A DNA stretch of 64,000 bases from Neobacillus cucumis (GCF_023715505.1 NZ_JAMBOH010000011.1:1-64000), one strand, 5' to 3'; positions 34,894 through 42,988 are shown, numbered from the stretch's first letter. Made by a program: numbers and translations. The notes: generated by a model from the letters alone, not told the origin.

Positions 34894-34999
34894 GCTGTGT
34901 TAGAGCTTATTATTGATTTTATAACGATGTTGAGGTCCCCGGACCGCCCGCGAACCGCACGCACCTGGAGCGTAAATCAACACCCGAGTTTAACACAGC
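34894..34999. repeat. 106-bp miniature element with inverted ends
   Basis: The ends GCTGTGTTA (34894-34902) and TAACACAGC (34991-34999) are perfect inverted repeats. Inside, ATTGATTT and AAATCAAC are also inverted, and the middle is strikingly GC-rich (CCCCGGACCGCCCGCGAACC). It resembles degraded members of a Bacillus dispersed repeat with GGCTGTGTTA ends. It lies between two convergent genes. Confidence 0.55.
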
Positions 35000-35002
35000 C
35001 TT

Positions 35003-35389
35003 TTATTTAATAATTTTCCGATTACTCCTGTTGATCCTCTTTTTGAAAAAGTAACTAATTAAATACTTAAATATCTTCCTTGTTGGCGGAAAAAGCATCA
35101 GAAAGCCAACAATATCGGTAATGAATCCTGGAGTTAATAAAAAAGTCCCACCTATTAAAATGCAAATGCCATCTAAAAGTGCATCCCCAGGAAGCTGGCC
35201 GCGGCTCAACTGTTCTTGAACCTTCCGAATCGTTTGCAGTCCTTCTCTTTTCGCTAAATAGGCGCCAATAACTCCTGTCAAAATAATAAGCAATATCGTA
35301 GGCCACACACCGATGGTTTTACCGGATAATAGTAAAAATCCTATATCAGCTGCTGGTATGATGATGATCAACAAAAATAAATACCGCAT
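35003..35389 (-). CDS. fxsA: FxsA-family membrane protein
   Basis: The 128-residue protein matches FxsA: an N-terminal helix with IIIPAADIGFLLLSGKTIG, the KREGLQTIRKVQEQLSRGQLPG loop, LLDGICILIGGTFLLTPGF, and a basic C-terminus. It is a small inner-membrane protein whose E. coli namesake suppresses phage T7 F-exclusion when overproduced; its normal role is unclear. The ATG at 35389 has AAGGAGCATTTC upstream, so a longer frame to 35419 was not used. It is monocistronic. Confidence 0.85.
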   Translation of the reverse strand: MRYLFLLIIIIPAADIGFLLLSGKTIGVWPTILLIILTGVIGAYLAKREGLQTIRKVQEQLSRGQLPGDALLDGICILIGGTFLLTPGFITDIVGFLMLFPPTRKIFKYLISYFFKKRINRSNRKIIK

Positions 35390-35481
35390 GAAATGCTCCT
35401 TCCTCTGATCCTCTTCCAAGCTAGAATCCCATCACAACTTCTTGTATATAATAGTACCAAAATAACCGGAGGGAAAAAACT

Positions 35482-35766
35482 ATGGGGACTTGTGAACTTT
35501 GCGGACGACAGCAGGTGGAAACAACGGTCCATCACCTGCTTCCGAAAGAAATGGGCGGAACATTTGGGGCCACCGCAGGCCTGTGCATTCCCTGCCATAA
35601 GCAAATCCACGCTCTCTACACCAATGAGGAAATCGCCGCCCGGCTGACAACATTACCCGAACTGAGAGGGGATGAAAGGCTTGCCAGCTTTATTAAATGG
35701 ATCCGTAAACAGCCCCCGACCAAACTCATGAAAATTAAAAAGGCGAAGGAACGAAGACAAAAATAA
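35482..35766 (+). CDS. HNH-family protein (YisB-like)
   Basis: The 94-residue protein has a compact HNH/zinc-finger core: CELCGR near the N-terminus, HHLLPKEMGG, and CIPCHKQIHAL, giving two CxxC pairs and the His-Asn/His pattern. The remaining tail is basic (KLMKIKKAKERRQK). Such stand-alone HNH proteins may be nucleases, but many have no proven activity. The ATG follows AACCGGAGGGAAAAAAC. It is divergent from fxsA and precedes a glutathione peroxidase gene. Confidence 0.8.
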   Translation: MGTCELCGRQQVETTVHHLLPKEMGGTFGATAGLCIPCHKQIHALYTNEEIAARLTTLPELRGDERLASFIKWIRKQPPTKLMKIKKAKERRQK

Positions 35767-35840
35767 TTGCTAAACGCTAATAAATCGGATACGATTAAAT
35801 CGTATGCGATTTATTTTTTTTTACTTTGGGAGGGAAAAAC

Positions 35841-36320
35841 ATGACAACCGTTTATGATTTTAATGTAAAAATGCCAAACGGCGAAATCAAGTCATTGAAA
35901 GAATATGAGGGGAAACCGTTAATCATTGTCAATACAGCCAGCAAATGTGGCTTTACACCACAATTTAAAGGCCTTCAAGCACTAAATGAAAAGTACAAAG
36001 ACCAGGGCCTTGAGATTTTAGGGTTCCCCTGCGATCAATTTAACAACCAAGAATTTGCTGATATCAACGAAACCACTCAATTTTGCCAGGTGAACTACGG
36101 TGTAACCTTTCCGATGTTTGCCAAGGTTGATGTAAACGGAGAAAAAGCAGATCCGTTGTTTACTTTTTTAAAGGATCAGAAAAAAGGTCTTCTCTCAAGA
36201 AATATTAAATGGAATTTCACGAAGTTTCTGGTCGATGCCAATGGCCAGGTCGTCGAACGTTACGCCCCAACTGTCGATCCAAGCAGGATGGAGCAGGATA
36301 TCAAAAAATTATTTTCTTAA
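35841..36320 (+). CDS. glutathione peroxidase-family thiol peroxidase (BsaA-like)
   Basis: The 159-residue protein has the catalytic Cys in [12 protein letters not shown], the Gln/Trp partners in [11 protein letters not shown] and [11 protein letters not shown], and a second Cys in FPCDQF. Bacillus has no glutathione, so the electron donor is more likely thioredoxin or bacillithiol, and hydroperoxides are the likely substrate. I use ATG 35841, preceded by GGGAGGGAAAAAC; the in-frame start at 35826 lies upstream of that site. An OhrR-like regulator gene starts 11 nt after the stop codon, so the two form an oxidative-stress operon. Confidence 0.9.
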   Translation: MTTVYDFNVKMPNGEIKSLKEYEGKPLIIVNTASKCGFTPQFKGLQALNEKYKDQGLEILGFPCDQFNNQEFADINETTQFCQVNYGVTFPMFAKVDVNGEKADPLFTFLKDQKKGLLSRNIKWNFTKFLVDANGQVVERYAPTVDPSRMEQDIKKLFS

Positions 36321-36330
36321 AGGTGATCAT

Positions 36331-36768
36331 TTGAAAGACTTCTTCACGTTAAAAAATCAACTATGTTTTGCCATCTATGAAACAGCTGGTGAATTTACAA
36401 AACTGTATTCGACAGTTCTTCAACCATTCGGATTAACCTATCCGCAGTACTTGGTCCTCTTGGCTTTATGGGAAAAAGATGGGGTAACGGTAAAGGACTT
36501 GGGTGAAAGCTTAAATCTCGGGACCGGCACCTTAACGCCGATGATTGCAAGAATGGAGGGGAACGGCTGGCTCCGTAAGCAACGTTCCACTGAGGATGAA
36601 AGAAGGGTTTTTATATTTTTAGAAAAAAAAGCCTATCAACAAAGGCCAGCAATCACCCAAAAGGTCGGCGAAAAAATTGAAGCCTGTAACATTGAGTTCA
36701 ACGAGTATGAGCAGCTCATGGAACATTTAAATAAATTACACCACAAACTGCAGCAACAAAAATCTTAA
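36331..36768 (+). CDS. MarR-family regulator of the OhrR type
   Basis: From TTG 36331 (AAAGGTGATCAT upstream) the protein has 145 residues. It starts MKDFFTLKNQLCFAIYETAG, and Cys12 in NQLCF is at the position of the peroxide-sensing Cys of OhrR. The winged helix is VKDLGESLNLGTGTLTPMIARME with the DERR wing (STEDERRVFIFL). As an OhrR homologue it probably represses in its reduced form and is released by organic peroxide. It lies 11 nt after the peroxidase gene and may regulate that operon. A longer frame to 36235 overlaps the peroxidase and is not supported. Confidence 0.85.
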   Translation: MKDFFTLKNQLCFAIYETAGEFTKLYSTVLQPFGLTYPQYLVLLALWEKDGVTVKDLGESLNLGTGTLTPMIARMEGNGWLRKQRSTEDERRVFIFLEKKAYQQRPAITQKVGEKIEACNIEFNEYEQLMEHLNKLHHKLQQQKS

Positions 36769-36771
36769 TTA

Positions 36772-36850
36772 GAAAAGCGGAAGCGCCTTGACCACGGACG
36801 CAAGGCTACAGACGAGCCGGCCAGTGGCTGCTCTTTAGCCTTCTTGAGGG
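36772..36850 (+). repeat. modular palindromic repeat, copy 5 (truncated)
   Basis: It begins GAAAAGCGGAAGCGCCTTGA, then CAAGGCTACAGACGAGCCGG, a short inner stem (AGTGGCTGCTCTTTAGCC), and fades near GAGGGATTGGATCTGGGCTG. The 3' end is lost. It lies directly after the OhrR-like gene. Confidence 0.65.
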
Positions 36851-36956
36851 ATTGGATCTGGGCTGGTGCCCGCCCATTCACTGGACATCTATCATGCATA
36901 CATTACAGGTAGTAAGTAGCTATTTTGCCACTTCAACAAATAGAAAAGGGAGATGT

Positions 36957-37187
36957 ATGCACATGTTTGGAGGACACGGCGGATATCATGGCGGGTATCA
37001 TGGCGGCTATCCTGGAGGATATTATCACCATCATCATGGATACTATCACGGGGGTTATCCAGGGTATGGATATGGATATGGAGGCTTCGGTTCACCGTTT
37101 TTAGGCGGCTTCCTCGGTGGGTTAACAGCGGGTGCCTTAACGGGAGGATACCCATATCCGTATTATGGTGGTTACCCCTATTATTAA
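36957..37187 (+). CDS. Gly/Tyr/His-rich small protein
   Basis: The 76-residue protein is mostly Gly, Tyr, His and Pro. It contains repeated GGYHGGYHGGYPGGYY, a HHHH run, and GYGYGYGGFG, then a short hydrophobic stretch FLGGFLGGLTAGALTGG, and ends YPYYGGYPYY. Such composition occurs in Bacillus coat or surface proteins and in metal-binding proteins. No domain is recognised, and function is inference only. The ATG at 36957 is preceded by AAAGGGAGATGT; the longer frame from 36852 is not supported. A terminator follows at 37268. Confidence 0.65.
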   Translation: MHMFGGHGGYHGGYHGGYPGGYYHHHHGYYHGGYPGYGYGYGGFGSPFLGGFLGGLTAGALTGGYPYPYYGGYPYY

Positions 37188-37267
37188 TATAAAAAAATGA
37201 AGAAGATTGATGCGGCGTAATTTAATATGGCAAGCCGATCTTTACTTTATTGGTAATATAAAAAAAT

Positions 37268-37298
37268 TGGCAGAGGGCACAGCCCTCTGCCATTTTAG
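37268..37298. terminator. terminator between the Gly/Tyr-rich gene and the Spo0E-like gene
   Basis: TGGCAGAGGGC and GCCCTCTGCCA form a perfect eleven-pair stem around ACA, with A-rich DNA before and ATTTTAG after. It can serve both convergent genes. Confidence 0.8.
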
Positions 37299-37375
37299 TA
37301 AATTCTTTTACTAGAAAATTACGATTCACCTTCTCTGCCTTGATGTTGGGAAAAAAACTTCATGTATGTAAATAC

Positions 37376-37540
37376 TTATGCTGTTAGTTCTTCTATTAAA
37401 CCCATTTGGAGGTTAATTAATCTATCAAGTCTTTCACTAAGTCTTACCGTTTCGGCAGAGGTAAAGCCTTTGGAAAGCCCTACTGTTATCATTTTTAATC
37501 GTAGATTTTCAATTTGTAAAAATAGATCCTCATTCGTCAT
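37376..37540 (-). CDS. Spo0E-like aspartyl-phosphate phosphatase
   Basis: The 54-residue protein starts MTNEDLFLQIENLRLKMITV and contains the family motif LSERLDRLINLQM (the SQELD-LI core, here SERLDRLI). Spo0E-type proteins are two-helix hairpins that remove phosphate from Spo0A~P and thus delay sporulation. The size fits small paralogues such as YisI or YnzD. The ATG at 37540 follows AAGGGGTTATCGATT. It is too short for usual length cut-offs but is well supported by motif and ribosome site. Confidence 0.85.
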   Translation of the reverse strand: MTNEDLFLQIENLRLKMITVGLSKGFTSAETVRLSERLDRLINLQMGLIEELTA

Positions 37541-37595
37541 AATCGATAACCCCTTATATTAAAAACTCCTTGTGAAATAAGTTTACTAGTTGTAA

Positions 37596-37754
37596 GCGTA
37601 TTCAAGGAACTTATTTTCATCATCAAATATCGACACTTTTTATGTTGATTATGTTGAGAATTGGCAAGAAAAGTCCACTGCCCTTGATTATGCTATAAAT
37701 CTTAACGAAGTATCTCAGATTTTGGCGGAACTTGGGAAAATTTTAATTCTATGA
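37596..37754 (+). pseudogene. coding relic of unknown origin
   Basis: An open frame without a start codon reads VDYVENWQEKSTALDYAINL, then NEVSQILAELGKILIL and a stop. Upstream it is closed by stop codons. The composition is protein-like, suggesting the tail of a lost gene. It was not assigned to a family. Confidence 0.3.
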
Positions 37755-37897
37755 AGTCGTTTGCTAGAGTTGCGAAAGGTTGATATTATTCCTCGGTTCT
37801 TGATGTCACATGAATATTATCGTTAGAGCAGAATAATACATTAGAAGAAGAGTGCTTTTTTGAATGCAAACACAAACAGTAAACGGAGGTTTTAGAC

Positions 37898-38380
37898 ATG
37901 AAAAAGTGGTTGACTGGTCTGTTTGTCGGACTCTTAGTTCTTCTCAGTGGCTGTTCTTTCTTCAACCTTTCATATGACACGCTTGACTATGCAAGAGATG
38001 CCACTAGTTATCTTGACAAGGTGACCCAATTTGCCGCTGACACCCCCTCACTGGTTAAAAGGGCTACCGACAATCAACAAGCAGCAGATGAACTAAAAAG
38101 GGAACTCCAGCAAATGAAACAGGAGATAATAAAGTTTAATAATCTGGATGCCCCAGAAACGGTAAGGGAGTTTCATCAACAGCTGATCGAACAAAATAAC
38201 CGCCTGGTTTCCCAGATTGACCTATACCTAGCGCAGCTAAAAAACGGCCTTCTCGATCCCTCCTTCCTCGAAAACAACCAACTACTCCAACCTGTCCAAG
38301 AAATCACCAACATCGTCCAACAAATCAAAAAACTCAACAACCAAGTAAACGAAACGCTCAGTGTCTCACAAGGTGCCTGA
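37898..38380 (+). CDS. DUF6376-type lipoprotein
   Basis: The 160-residue protein has a lipoprotein signal (LLVLLSGC, Cys19 the lipidation site) and then an almost wholly helical body with heptad-like spacing (residues 40-150, rich in Gln, Asn, Leu). This pattern matches the DUF6376 lipoproteins of Bacillus, which have no known role. It should be anchored on the outer face of the membrane. The ATG follows AACGGAGGTTTTAGAC. The last codons overlap a REP copy (38371-38390), so the C-terminus may have been altered by its insertion. Confidence 0.7.
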   Translation: MKKWLTGLFVGLLVLLSGCSFFNLSYDTLDYARDATSYLDKVTQFAADTPSLVKRATDNQQAADELKRELQQMKQEIIKFNNLDAPETVREFHQQLIEQNNRLVSQIDLYLAQLKNGLLDPSFLENNQLLQPVQEITNIVQQIKKLNNQVNETLSVSQGA

Positions 38381-38390
38381 CACCAATATT
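38371..38390. repeat. REP palindrome overlapping the lipoprotein stop codon
   Basis: AGGTGCCTGACACCAATATT carries the REP core and contains the last codons (GGTGCC) and the stop TGA of the lipoprotein gene. Confidence 0.65.
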
Positions 38391-38517
38391 ACGGTTTTGA
38401 CAATGTTTATGTTTAGTATTCGGCTATTCCTGATATTTTCCGAAGGTTACCGTCATATTTTAGCGAATGATGGAATATAGATAGTATCACTCAATTAACT
38501 ATAAAGGTGGTATTGGA

Positions 38518-38676
38518 ATGAATACAGAAATTGTTCGTTATGACGGGAAGCTTTTTATGGTTATCTATAAATATAGTTCCGGCTATTGGGAAATTAGAGA
38601 GAAGGACAGCAAATTTAATGTGCAGCTAGTACATGAATCGGAAGTTCAAGCGGTTGAAGAGACCGTTACCTTCTAA
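38518..38676 (+). CDS. 52-residue small protein
   Basis: The ORF from ATG 38518, with AAAGGTGGTATTGGA upstream, codes MNTEIVRYDGKLFMVIYKYS, then SGYWEIREKD and a short acidic tail. The first part looks like a beta-hairpin. I do not recognise the family. The frame is compact and ends exactly in a terminator whose stem includes the last three sense codons and the stop, which supports a real transcription unit. Confidence 0.6.
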   Translation: MNTEIVRYDGKLFMVIYKYSSGYWEIREKDSKFNVQLVHESEVQAVEETVTF

Positions 38677-38693
38677 GGTAACGGTCTTTAATT
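38660..38693 (+). terminator. terminator overlapping the end of the 52-residue gene
   Basis: AGACCGTTACC and GGTAACGGTCT form a perfect eleven-pair stem around TTCTAA (which holds the stop codon), followed by TTAATT. Confidence 0.8.
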
Positions 38694-38795
38694 GTACGAA
38701 AACTTTCATCTTTCAAGCCCTATTTCCAGCTTTATACACTTTATAATCATGTTAGGAACTGTTCTTTTCTGACTATGATTATGGAGGATCGATAT

Positions 38796-39095
38796 ATGAA
38801 AAAGCTCTGGATAGTGGCGGGCATATCACTTGTATTATTGGCTGGCTGTTCATCTAAGTCTGCGGATAAGACAGAAGCAATGGATGGAGAGACACTCTAT
38901 GGCAATAAGTGTTCAGCCTGTCATGGAGGAAATCTAAAAGGTGCTGTCGGACCATCTGTTTTAAATATGAGCAGCAAATACTCAGAAGACGAATTATTTA
39001 AGATGGTCACCGAAGGGTCCGATAAAATGCCAGGACATCTCCTGACAGATAATGAATCTAGAGTCGTTACTAAGTGGTTGATGGAGAAAAAATAG
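38796..39095 (+). CDS. c-type cytochrome lipoprotein (c-551/CccB-like)
   Basis: The 99-residue protein has a lipoprotein signal (VLLAGCSS, Cys about residue 18), one heme-c site CSACHGG, and the axial Met in KMPGHLLTD, in a fold of about 75 residues. It is probably a membrane-anchored electron carrier on the outside, like B. subtilis cytochrome c-551, feeding a caa3-type oxidase. The ATG at 38796 follows GGAGGATCGATAT. A REP hairpin lies 30 nt downstream and probably ends the transcript. Confidence 0.88.
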   Translation: MKKLWIVAGISLVLLAGCSSKSADKTEAMDGETLYGNKCSACHGGNLKGAVGPSVLNMSSKYSEDELFKMVTEGSDKMPGHLLTDNESRVVTKWLMEKK

Positions 39096-39125
39096 GAACC
39101 CATCTTATAACTGTGAAAATACAAT

Positions 39126-39176
39126 TAAAGGTGACAGGCACCATGTGAATTCTTCACATGGTGCCTGTCACCTTTA
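39126..39176. repeat. paired REP copies forming a perfect 24-bp hairpin
   Basis: Two inverted REP copies (39126-39149 and 39153-39176, core GGTGACAGGCACCATGTG) pair perfectly over 24 bases with a 3-nt loop (TTC). It lies between the cytochrome gene and the convergent FadR-type gene and should act as a strong transcriptional barrier on both strands. Confidence 0.85.
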
Positions 39177-39190
39177 GTTTTCTTTCGTTT

Positions 39191-39919
39191 CTACGCTTCT
39201 TCTCCTGACTCTAGCCCTTTTAGTACCTTCTGCCGGACGTAATCGAGGTGGAGGTACATTTGGTGAAAGGCTTCAAATGGGTCACGGTTGGCCAGTGCTT
39301 CATAAATCGCCGTATGATGGCGGACAGTCCGCTCCGGTTCTCGAACCTTAATTTCACTATTGATTTTCACCAGCGTCACGATTAACGAATCAATCATCCC
39401 TTCGACAATCGGATTATCGGCACTTAACGCAATAATACGGTGAAATTCAATATCAGCTTCCCCATAGTTACCATCTTGACAATTCTCGATAGTATTAATC
39501 GTCTGCTTTAATCTTGCGAGCTCTTCTTCGCTAATTTTCTCAGCCGCCATCGTAATGAGCCCTAACTCCAATGCCATCCGCGCCTCAACCAATGCCTGCA
39601 GATTATCATGTGCTAACGCCAGCATGACGGAAAAGGGATGGCTGCTGATTCTATTATTAAAAAATGTCCCCTCCCGCGTTTTACGGCTTATAACGCCCAG
39701 GGACTCTAAGGAACTAAGCGCCTCACGCAGGACCGGACGGCTGACATCTAAGATCTCCAATAATTCCATTTCTGTCGGCAGCCTATCCCCTGGTTTGAGC
39801 TGACCGCTGATTAATAGCTGGACAATACTTTCCATTACCTGCTTTGATAATGTATGACGCTGAACCATTTCAACATTTATTTTTTTCGAAGGGTCTTTCA
39901 TATTAGGCTCCTCGGTCAC
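39191..39919 (-). CDS. FadR-subfamily GntR regulator of the glucarate cluster
   Basis: The 242-residue protein has an N-terminal winged helix (residues 15-80, QLLISGQLKPGDRLPTEMEL, VSRPVLREALSSLE) and a C-terminal FCD helical domain (about 95-225). The FCD metal/effector residues are plausible in ADIEFHRIIAL and VRHHTAIYEAL. FadR-group regulators commonly bind sugar acids. It is last in the glucarate cluster, 116 nt after garK and behind a terminator, so it may have its own promoter. With CdaR at the other end the cluster would have two regulators. The start context is weak, and the upstream in-frame region is short. Confidence 0.85.
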   Translation of the reverse strand: MTEEPNMKDPSKKINVEMVQRHTLSKQVMESIVQLLISGQLKPGDRLPTEMELLEILDVSRPVLREALSSLESLGVISRKTREGTFFNNRISSHPFSVMLALAHDNLQALVEARMALELGLITMAAEKISEEELARLKQTINTIENCQDGNYGEADIEFHRIIALSADNPIVEGMIDSLIVTLVKINSEIKVREPERTVRHHTAIYEALANRDPFEAFHQMYLHLDYVRQKVLKGLESGEEA

Positions 39920-39994
39920 AATCTAATTTGTAATCTCTTCCATTATTACCTTAAATGAAAAAAGGTTCAAGTTACAGATTCCACCTGGGCTCTT

Positions 39995-40026
39995 AAAAAA
40001 ATAGCTGCCAAGAAAACTTGGCAGCA
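39995..40026 (-). terminator. terminator of garK
   Basis: GCTGCCAAG and CTTGGCAGC form a perfect nine-pair stem on the minus strand, followed by TATTTTTTTA. It separates garK from the FadR-type gene. Confidence 0.85.
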
Positions 40027-40035
40027 TCATCAAAG

Positions 40036-41163
40036 TTATACCTGTAATACGCGGCAGATATTTTCTGCTGCAAACTCAATATTGGCCTCTCCAGCTTTCA
40101 AAGCGTCCTCTAAAGAGGTCACACCTGTCAAAATACCAATAATCGCCGTAAACCCGTTTTCATATAAAGGCTCAACACCTTTGCCAATTCGGCCGGCAAA
40201 CGCAATCACTGGGATGGAATATTTCTCGGCAATCTTCGCGACGCCATATGGAGTCTTCCCAAACAGTGTCTGCCCATCAATACTTCCTTCTCCTGTAAAC
40301 ACATAATCCGCACCTTGGACGCGCTCCTCAAGTCCGGTATACTCTATCACAAGGTCGACACCCTTTTTCAGCTGCGCATTTAAAAAGGCCATCAACCCAG
40401 CACCAAGTCCACCGGCAGCTCCGGCACCCTCCATATGAGCAATATCCTTACCTAGCTGAGCCTTCATTACTTCCGCAAAATGAGCTAAATTCTGATCCAG
40501 GACCTGCACGACCTCAGGAGTTGCCCCTTTTTGGGGACCAAAGATGGCGGAGGCGCCGTTTTCACCAATTAACGGATTGGTCACATCACAGGCCACGTCT
40601 ATTTTGACATCTTTTATTCGTTCATCCAAGCCGCTTATATCAATCGTATGAAGCCGTTTTAAGGCACCGCCGCCAAAGAAAAGCTCCTCACCATGTTCAT
40701 CTTTAAAAGAAACACCCAAAGCCTGAAGCATTCCTGCCCCGCCATCATTTGTCGCACTGCCGCCGATTCCAATTAAAAACCGGCTGACACCCTTGTCCAA
40801 CGCATGCTTGATTAATTGTCCGGTTCCGAAAGTAGTCGTCAATAGAGGATCGCGGTCTTCAGGTTTAAGTAATTCCAATCCACTTGCACTTGCCATCTCA
40901 ATAACAGCGGTTTGCCCTTCTCCCAAAAGACCGTATCCAGCAATAACCTTCTCGCCTAGCGGTCCAAGCACCTCTGTCCTGATGATCTCCCCGTTTGTCA
41001 TACTGACGAGAGATTCGACCGTGCCTTCCCCGCCGTCAGCCATCGGAACAATCACACATTCCGCATCAGGGAAAACCTTCCGGATCCCTCTTTCCATTGC
41101 AAGGGCAGCATTTTTCGCCGTCATACTTTCTTTAAACGAATCAGGCGCTAGCACAAACTTCAT
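40036..41163 (-). CDS. garK: glycerate 2-kinase (GarK type)
   Basis: The 375-residue protein is a GK1/GarK family glycerate kinase: APDSFKESMTAKNAA at the start, PMADGGEGTVESLV, GIGGSATNDGGAGMLQALG and VFTGEGSIDGQTLFGKTP. It phosphorylates D-glycerate to 2-phosphoglycerate and so links glucarate breakdown to glycolysis. The start is ATG 41163, with AAAGGACAGATAG upstream; 19 further codons in the longer frame are discarded. It lies downstream of gudD across a repeat element (41244-41387), and a terminator follows it. Confidence 0.93.
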   Translation of the reverse strand: MKFVLAPDSFKESMTAKNAALAMERGIRKVFPDAECVIVPMADGGEGTVESLVSMTNGEIIRTEVLGPLGEKVIAGYGLLGEGQTAVIEMASASGLELLKPEDRDPLLTTTFGTGQLIKHALDKGVSRFLIGIGGSATNDGGAGMLQALGVSFKDEHGEELFFGGGALKRLHTIDISGLDERIKDVKIDVACDVTNPLIGENGASAIFGPQKGATPEVVQVLDQNLAHFAEVMKAQLGKDIAHMEGAGAAGGLGAGLMAFLNAQLKKGVDLVIEYTGLEERVQGADYVFTGEGSIDGQTLFGKTPYGVAKIAEKYSIPVIAFAGRIGKGVEPLYENGFTAIIGILTGVTSLEDALKAGEANIEFAAENICRVLQV

Positions 41164-41243
41164 ATCTATCTGTCCTTTACGGTTAATTTGAAAATTTAAG
41201 AAGAGTGACAAAGCAGTCACCCTATTTGTATTTAGAAAATTAT

Positions 41244-41387
41244 CTAGCTTCAGCCTAGGGACTCAGGTCAAAGGCCCTTCCTTCAAGAAGGCTAAAGAGC
41301 ATCCCTTTTACCGGCCCGTCTGCAGCCTTGCGTTCTAGGAAAAAAATGAACTACTTCTTTCCCTGATCAAGACGCTTCCGCTTTTCT
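41244..41387 (-). repeat. modular palindromic repeat, copy 6 (inverted)
   Basis: Read on the minus strand it begins AGAAAAGCGGAAGCGTCTTG and ends with CCCTAGGCTGAAGCTAGAT. The centre has the stem GGCTAAAGAGCATCCC, unlike copy 4. It sits between garK and gudD inside the glucarate cluster. Confidence 0.7.
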
Positions 41388-41389
41388 AT

Positions 41390-42742
41390 TTATCGAACCA
41401 AACATGGGCGTTTGTTGTCAAACTTCCAGCCTGGGATGTAAAATTGCATTCCGACAGAGTCGTCACGAGAATTTAATCCTTGTGTTTTATATAATTCATG
41501 AGCCTTCATGATTTGATCCATATCAACCTCTACCCCTAAGCCTGGCTTATCAGGAATCGTTAAATGTCCGTCAACAATTTGGAATGGATCCTTCGTTAAG
41601 CGCTCAATTCCTTCCTGCCAAATCCAGTGTGTATCAATCGCCGTGATTTCTCCAGGTGCTGCCGCTGCAACATGGGTAAACATCGCAAGGGAGATGTCAA
41701 AGTGGTTATTAGAGTGAGACCCCCAAGTTAGGCCCCAATCATTACACATTTGCGCTACACGTACAGAACCTTGCATCGTCCAGAAGTGCGGATCCGCAAG
41801 CGGGATATCCACCGATTGCAGGGAAATTGTATGACCCATTTGCCGCCAATCCGTAGCAATCATATTGGTTGCTGTTGGAAGACCTGTTTGCCTTCTAAAC
41901 TCAGCCATCACTTCACGGCCAGAATACCCATTTTCCGCACCACAAGGATCTTCCGCATAAGTTAGAATCCCATGCATATCTTTGCAAAGCTCAACGGCTT
42001 CTTTTAATGACCATGCACCATTTGGATCAAGGGTAATTCTTGCATCTGGGAATCTTTCTTTTAGTGCCTTAATCGCTTTAATTTCTTCTTTTCCTTCTAA
42101 CACGCCGCCTTTAAGTTTGAAGTCTTTGAAGCCATAAAGGGCCTGTGAAGCCTCAGCAAGACGGACAACCGCTTCAGGAGTTAACGCTTCTTCGTGGCGG
42201 ATGCGGTACCAGTCCACTTCAGAATCAGGGTTACTGTAATAAGGAATATCCGTCCGATTGCGATCGCCAATGTAGAACAAGTAACCAAGTGTCTTTACTT
42301 TGTCACGCTGCTGGCCTTCACCTAAAAGAGCAGCAACCGGGACATTTAAATGTTTTCCTAAAAGATCAAGCAATGCAGCCTCAATCGCAGTAACCGCATG
42401 GATCGTAATCCGCAAATCAAACGTTTGTAACCCGCGGCCCGCTGAATCGCGGCCGGCAAATTCTTTTCGTACCTTATTTAAGATATTGTTATAATGACCA
42501 ATAGATGAGCCGACTACTATAGCTCTCGCATCTTCAAGCGTTTTGCGGATGCTTTCGCCGCCAGGTACTTCACCAACACCGACATTTCCATTACTGTCCT
42601 TTAAGATGACAATGTTTCTTGTAAAATAAGCACCATGAGCGCCGCTAAGATTTAATAACATACTGTCATGGCCGGCCACCGGATATACTTCCATTTCTGT
42701 TACAACTGGAGTAGCGTTAATAACTTTCTCAACTGTATTCAT
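41390..42742 (-). CDS. gudD: D-glucarate dehydratase
   Basis: The 450-residue enolase-superfamily enzyme has the family signatures: the N-terminal capping-domain stretch [51 protein letters not shown] with the catalytic KxK lysine, the metal ligands in [10 protein letters not shown] and [12 protein letters not shown], and the catalytic His of [11 protein letters not shown]. It dehydrates D-glucarate (and L-idarate) to 5-dehydro-4-deoxy-D-glucarate. Metal is Mg2+ in the family. The ATG at 42742 follows GGAGAAAATCTAC. It is flanked by repeat copies on both sides within the operon. Confidence 0.95.
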   Translation of the reverse strand: MNTVEKVINATPVVTEMEVYPVAGHDSMLLNLSGAHGAYFTRNIVILKDSNGNVGVGEVPGGESIRKTLEDARAIVVGSSIGHYNNILNKVRKEFAGRDSAGRGLQTFDLRITIHAVTAIEAALLDLLGKHLNVPVAALLGEGQQRDKVKTLGYLFYIGDRNRTDIPYYSNPDSEVDWYRIRHEEALTPEAVVRLAEASQALYGFKDFKLKGGVLEGKEEIKAIKALKERFPDARITLDPNGAWSLKEAVELCKDMHGILTYAEDPCGAENGYSGREVMAEFRRQTGLPTATNMIATDWRQMGHTISLQSVDIPLADPHFWTMQGSVRVAQMCNDWGLTWGSHSNNHFDISLAMFTHVAAAAPGEITAIDTHWIWQEGIERLTKDPFQIVDGHLTIPDKPGLGVEVDMDQIMKAHELYKTQGLNSRDDSVGMQFYIPGWKFDNKRPCLVR

Positions 42743-42779
42743 GTAGATTTTCTCCAATCAAAATGGTTTTGTTTTTAAA

Positions 42780-42933
42780 GAAAAGCGCAAGCGCCTTGGT
42801 CAGCCCGACAAGCACAAGACGAGCCGTCCGAAAGGTTGCTTTATAACCTTTTGGACGGATTGGCTTGTGACCTCGAGGGGCTAGGCGCTGGAGCTGGACA
42901 ATTCTCAAAGTTAAAAAATTTTTATACTTCCTT
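42780..42933 (+). repeat. modular palindromic repeat, copy 7 (full form)
   Basis: It begins GAAAAGCGCAAGCGCCTTGG, contains GACGAGCCGTCCGAAAGGTT and AACCTTTTGGACGG, and ends GGGGCTAGGCGCTGGAGCTG plus a tail AAAAATTTTTATACTTCC. It is close to copy 4. It lies between gudD and garR. Confidence 0.8.
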
Positions 42934-42939
42934 CCTTTT

Positions 42940-42988
42940 AAAGAGAGAGAACACATAATTCTAATTATTGGTGCGTTCTCTATGTGTT
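42940..42988 (-). terminator. hairpin after garR
   Basis: On the minus strand GAGAACGCA and TGTGTTCTC can pair across an AT-rich loop that itself pairs (TAATTAGAATTA). The 3' flank TCTCTCTTT is a weak T-run. It may be an internal attenuator between garR and gudD. Confidence 0.5.

Noticed and set aside
36852..36956. Extended N-terminus of the Gly/Tyr-rich protein
   Set aside because: The extension lies over repeat-derived DNA and lacks a ribosome site; the ATG at 36957 has AAAGGGAGATGT.
37786..37980. 64-codon minus-strand ORF over the lipoprotein promoter
   Set aside because: Antisense to the signal peptide of a clear lipoprotein gene, with no family features.
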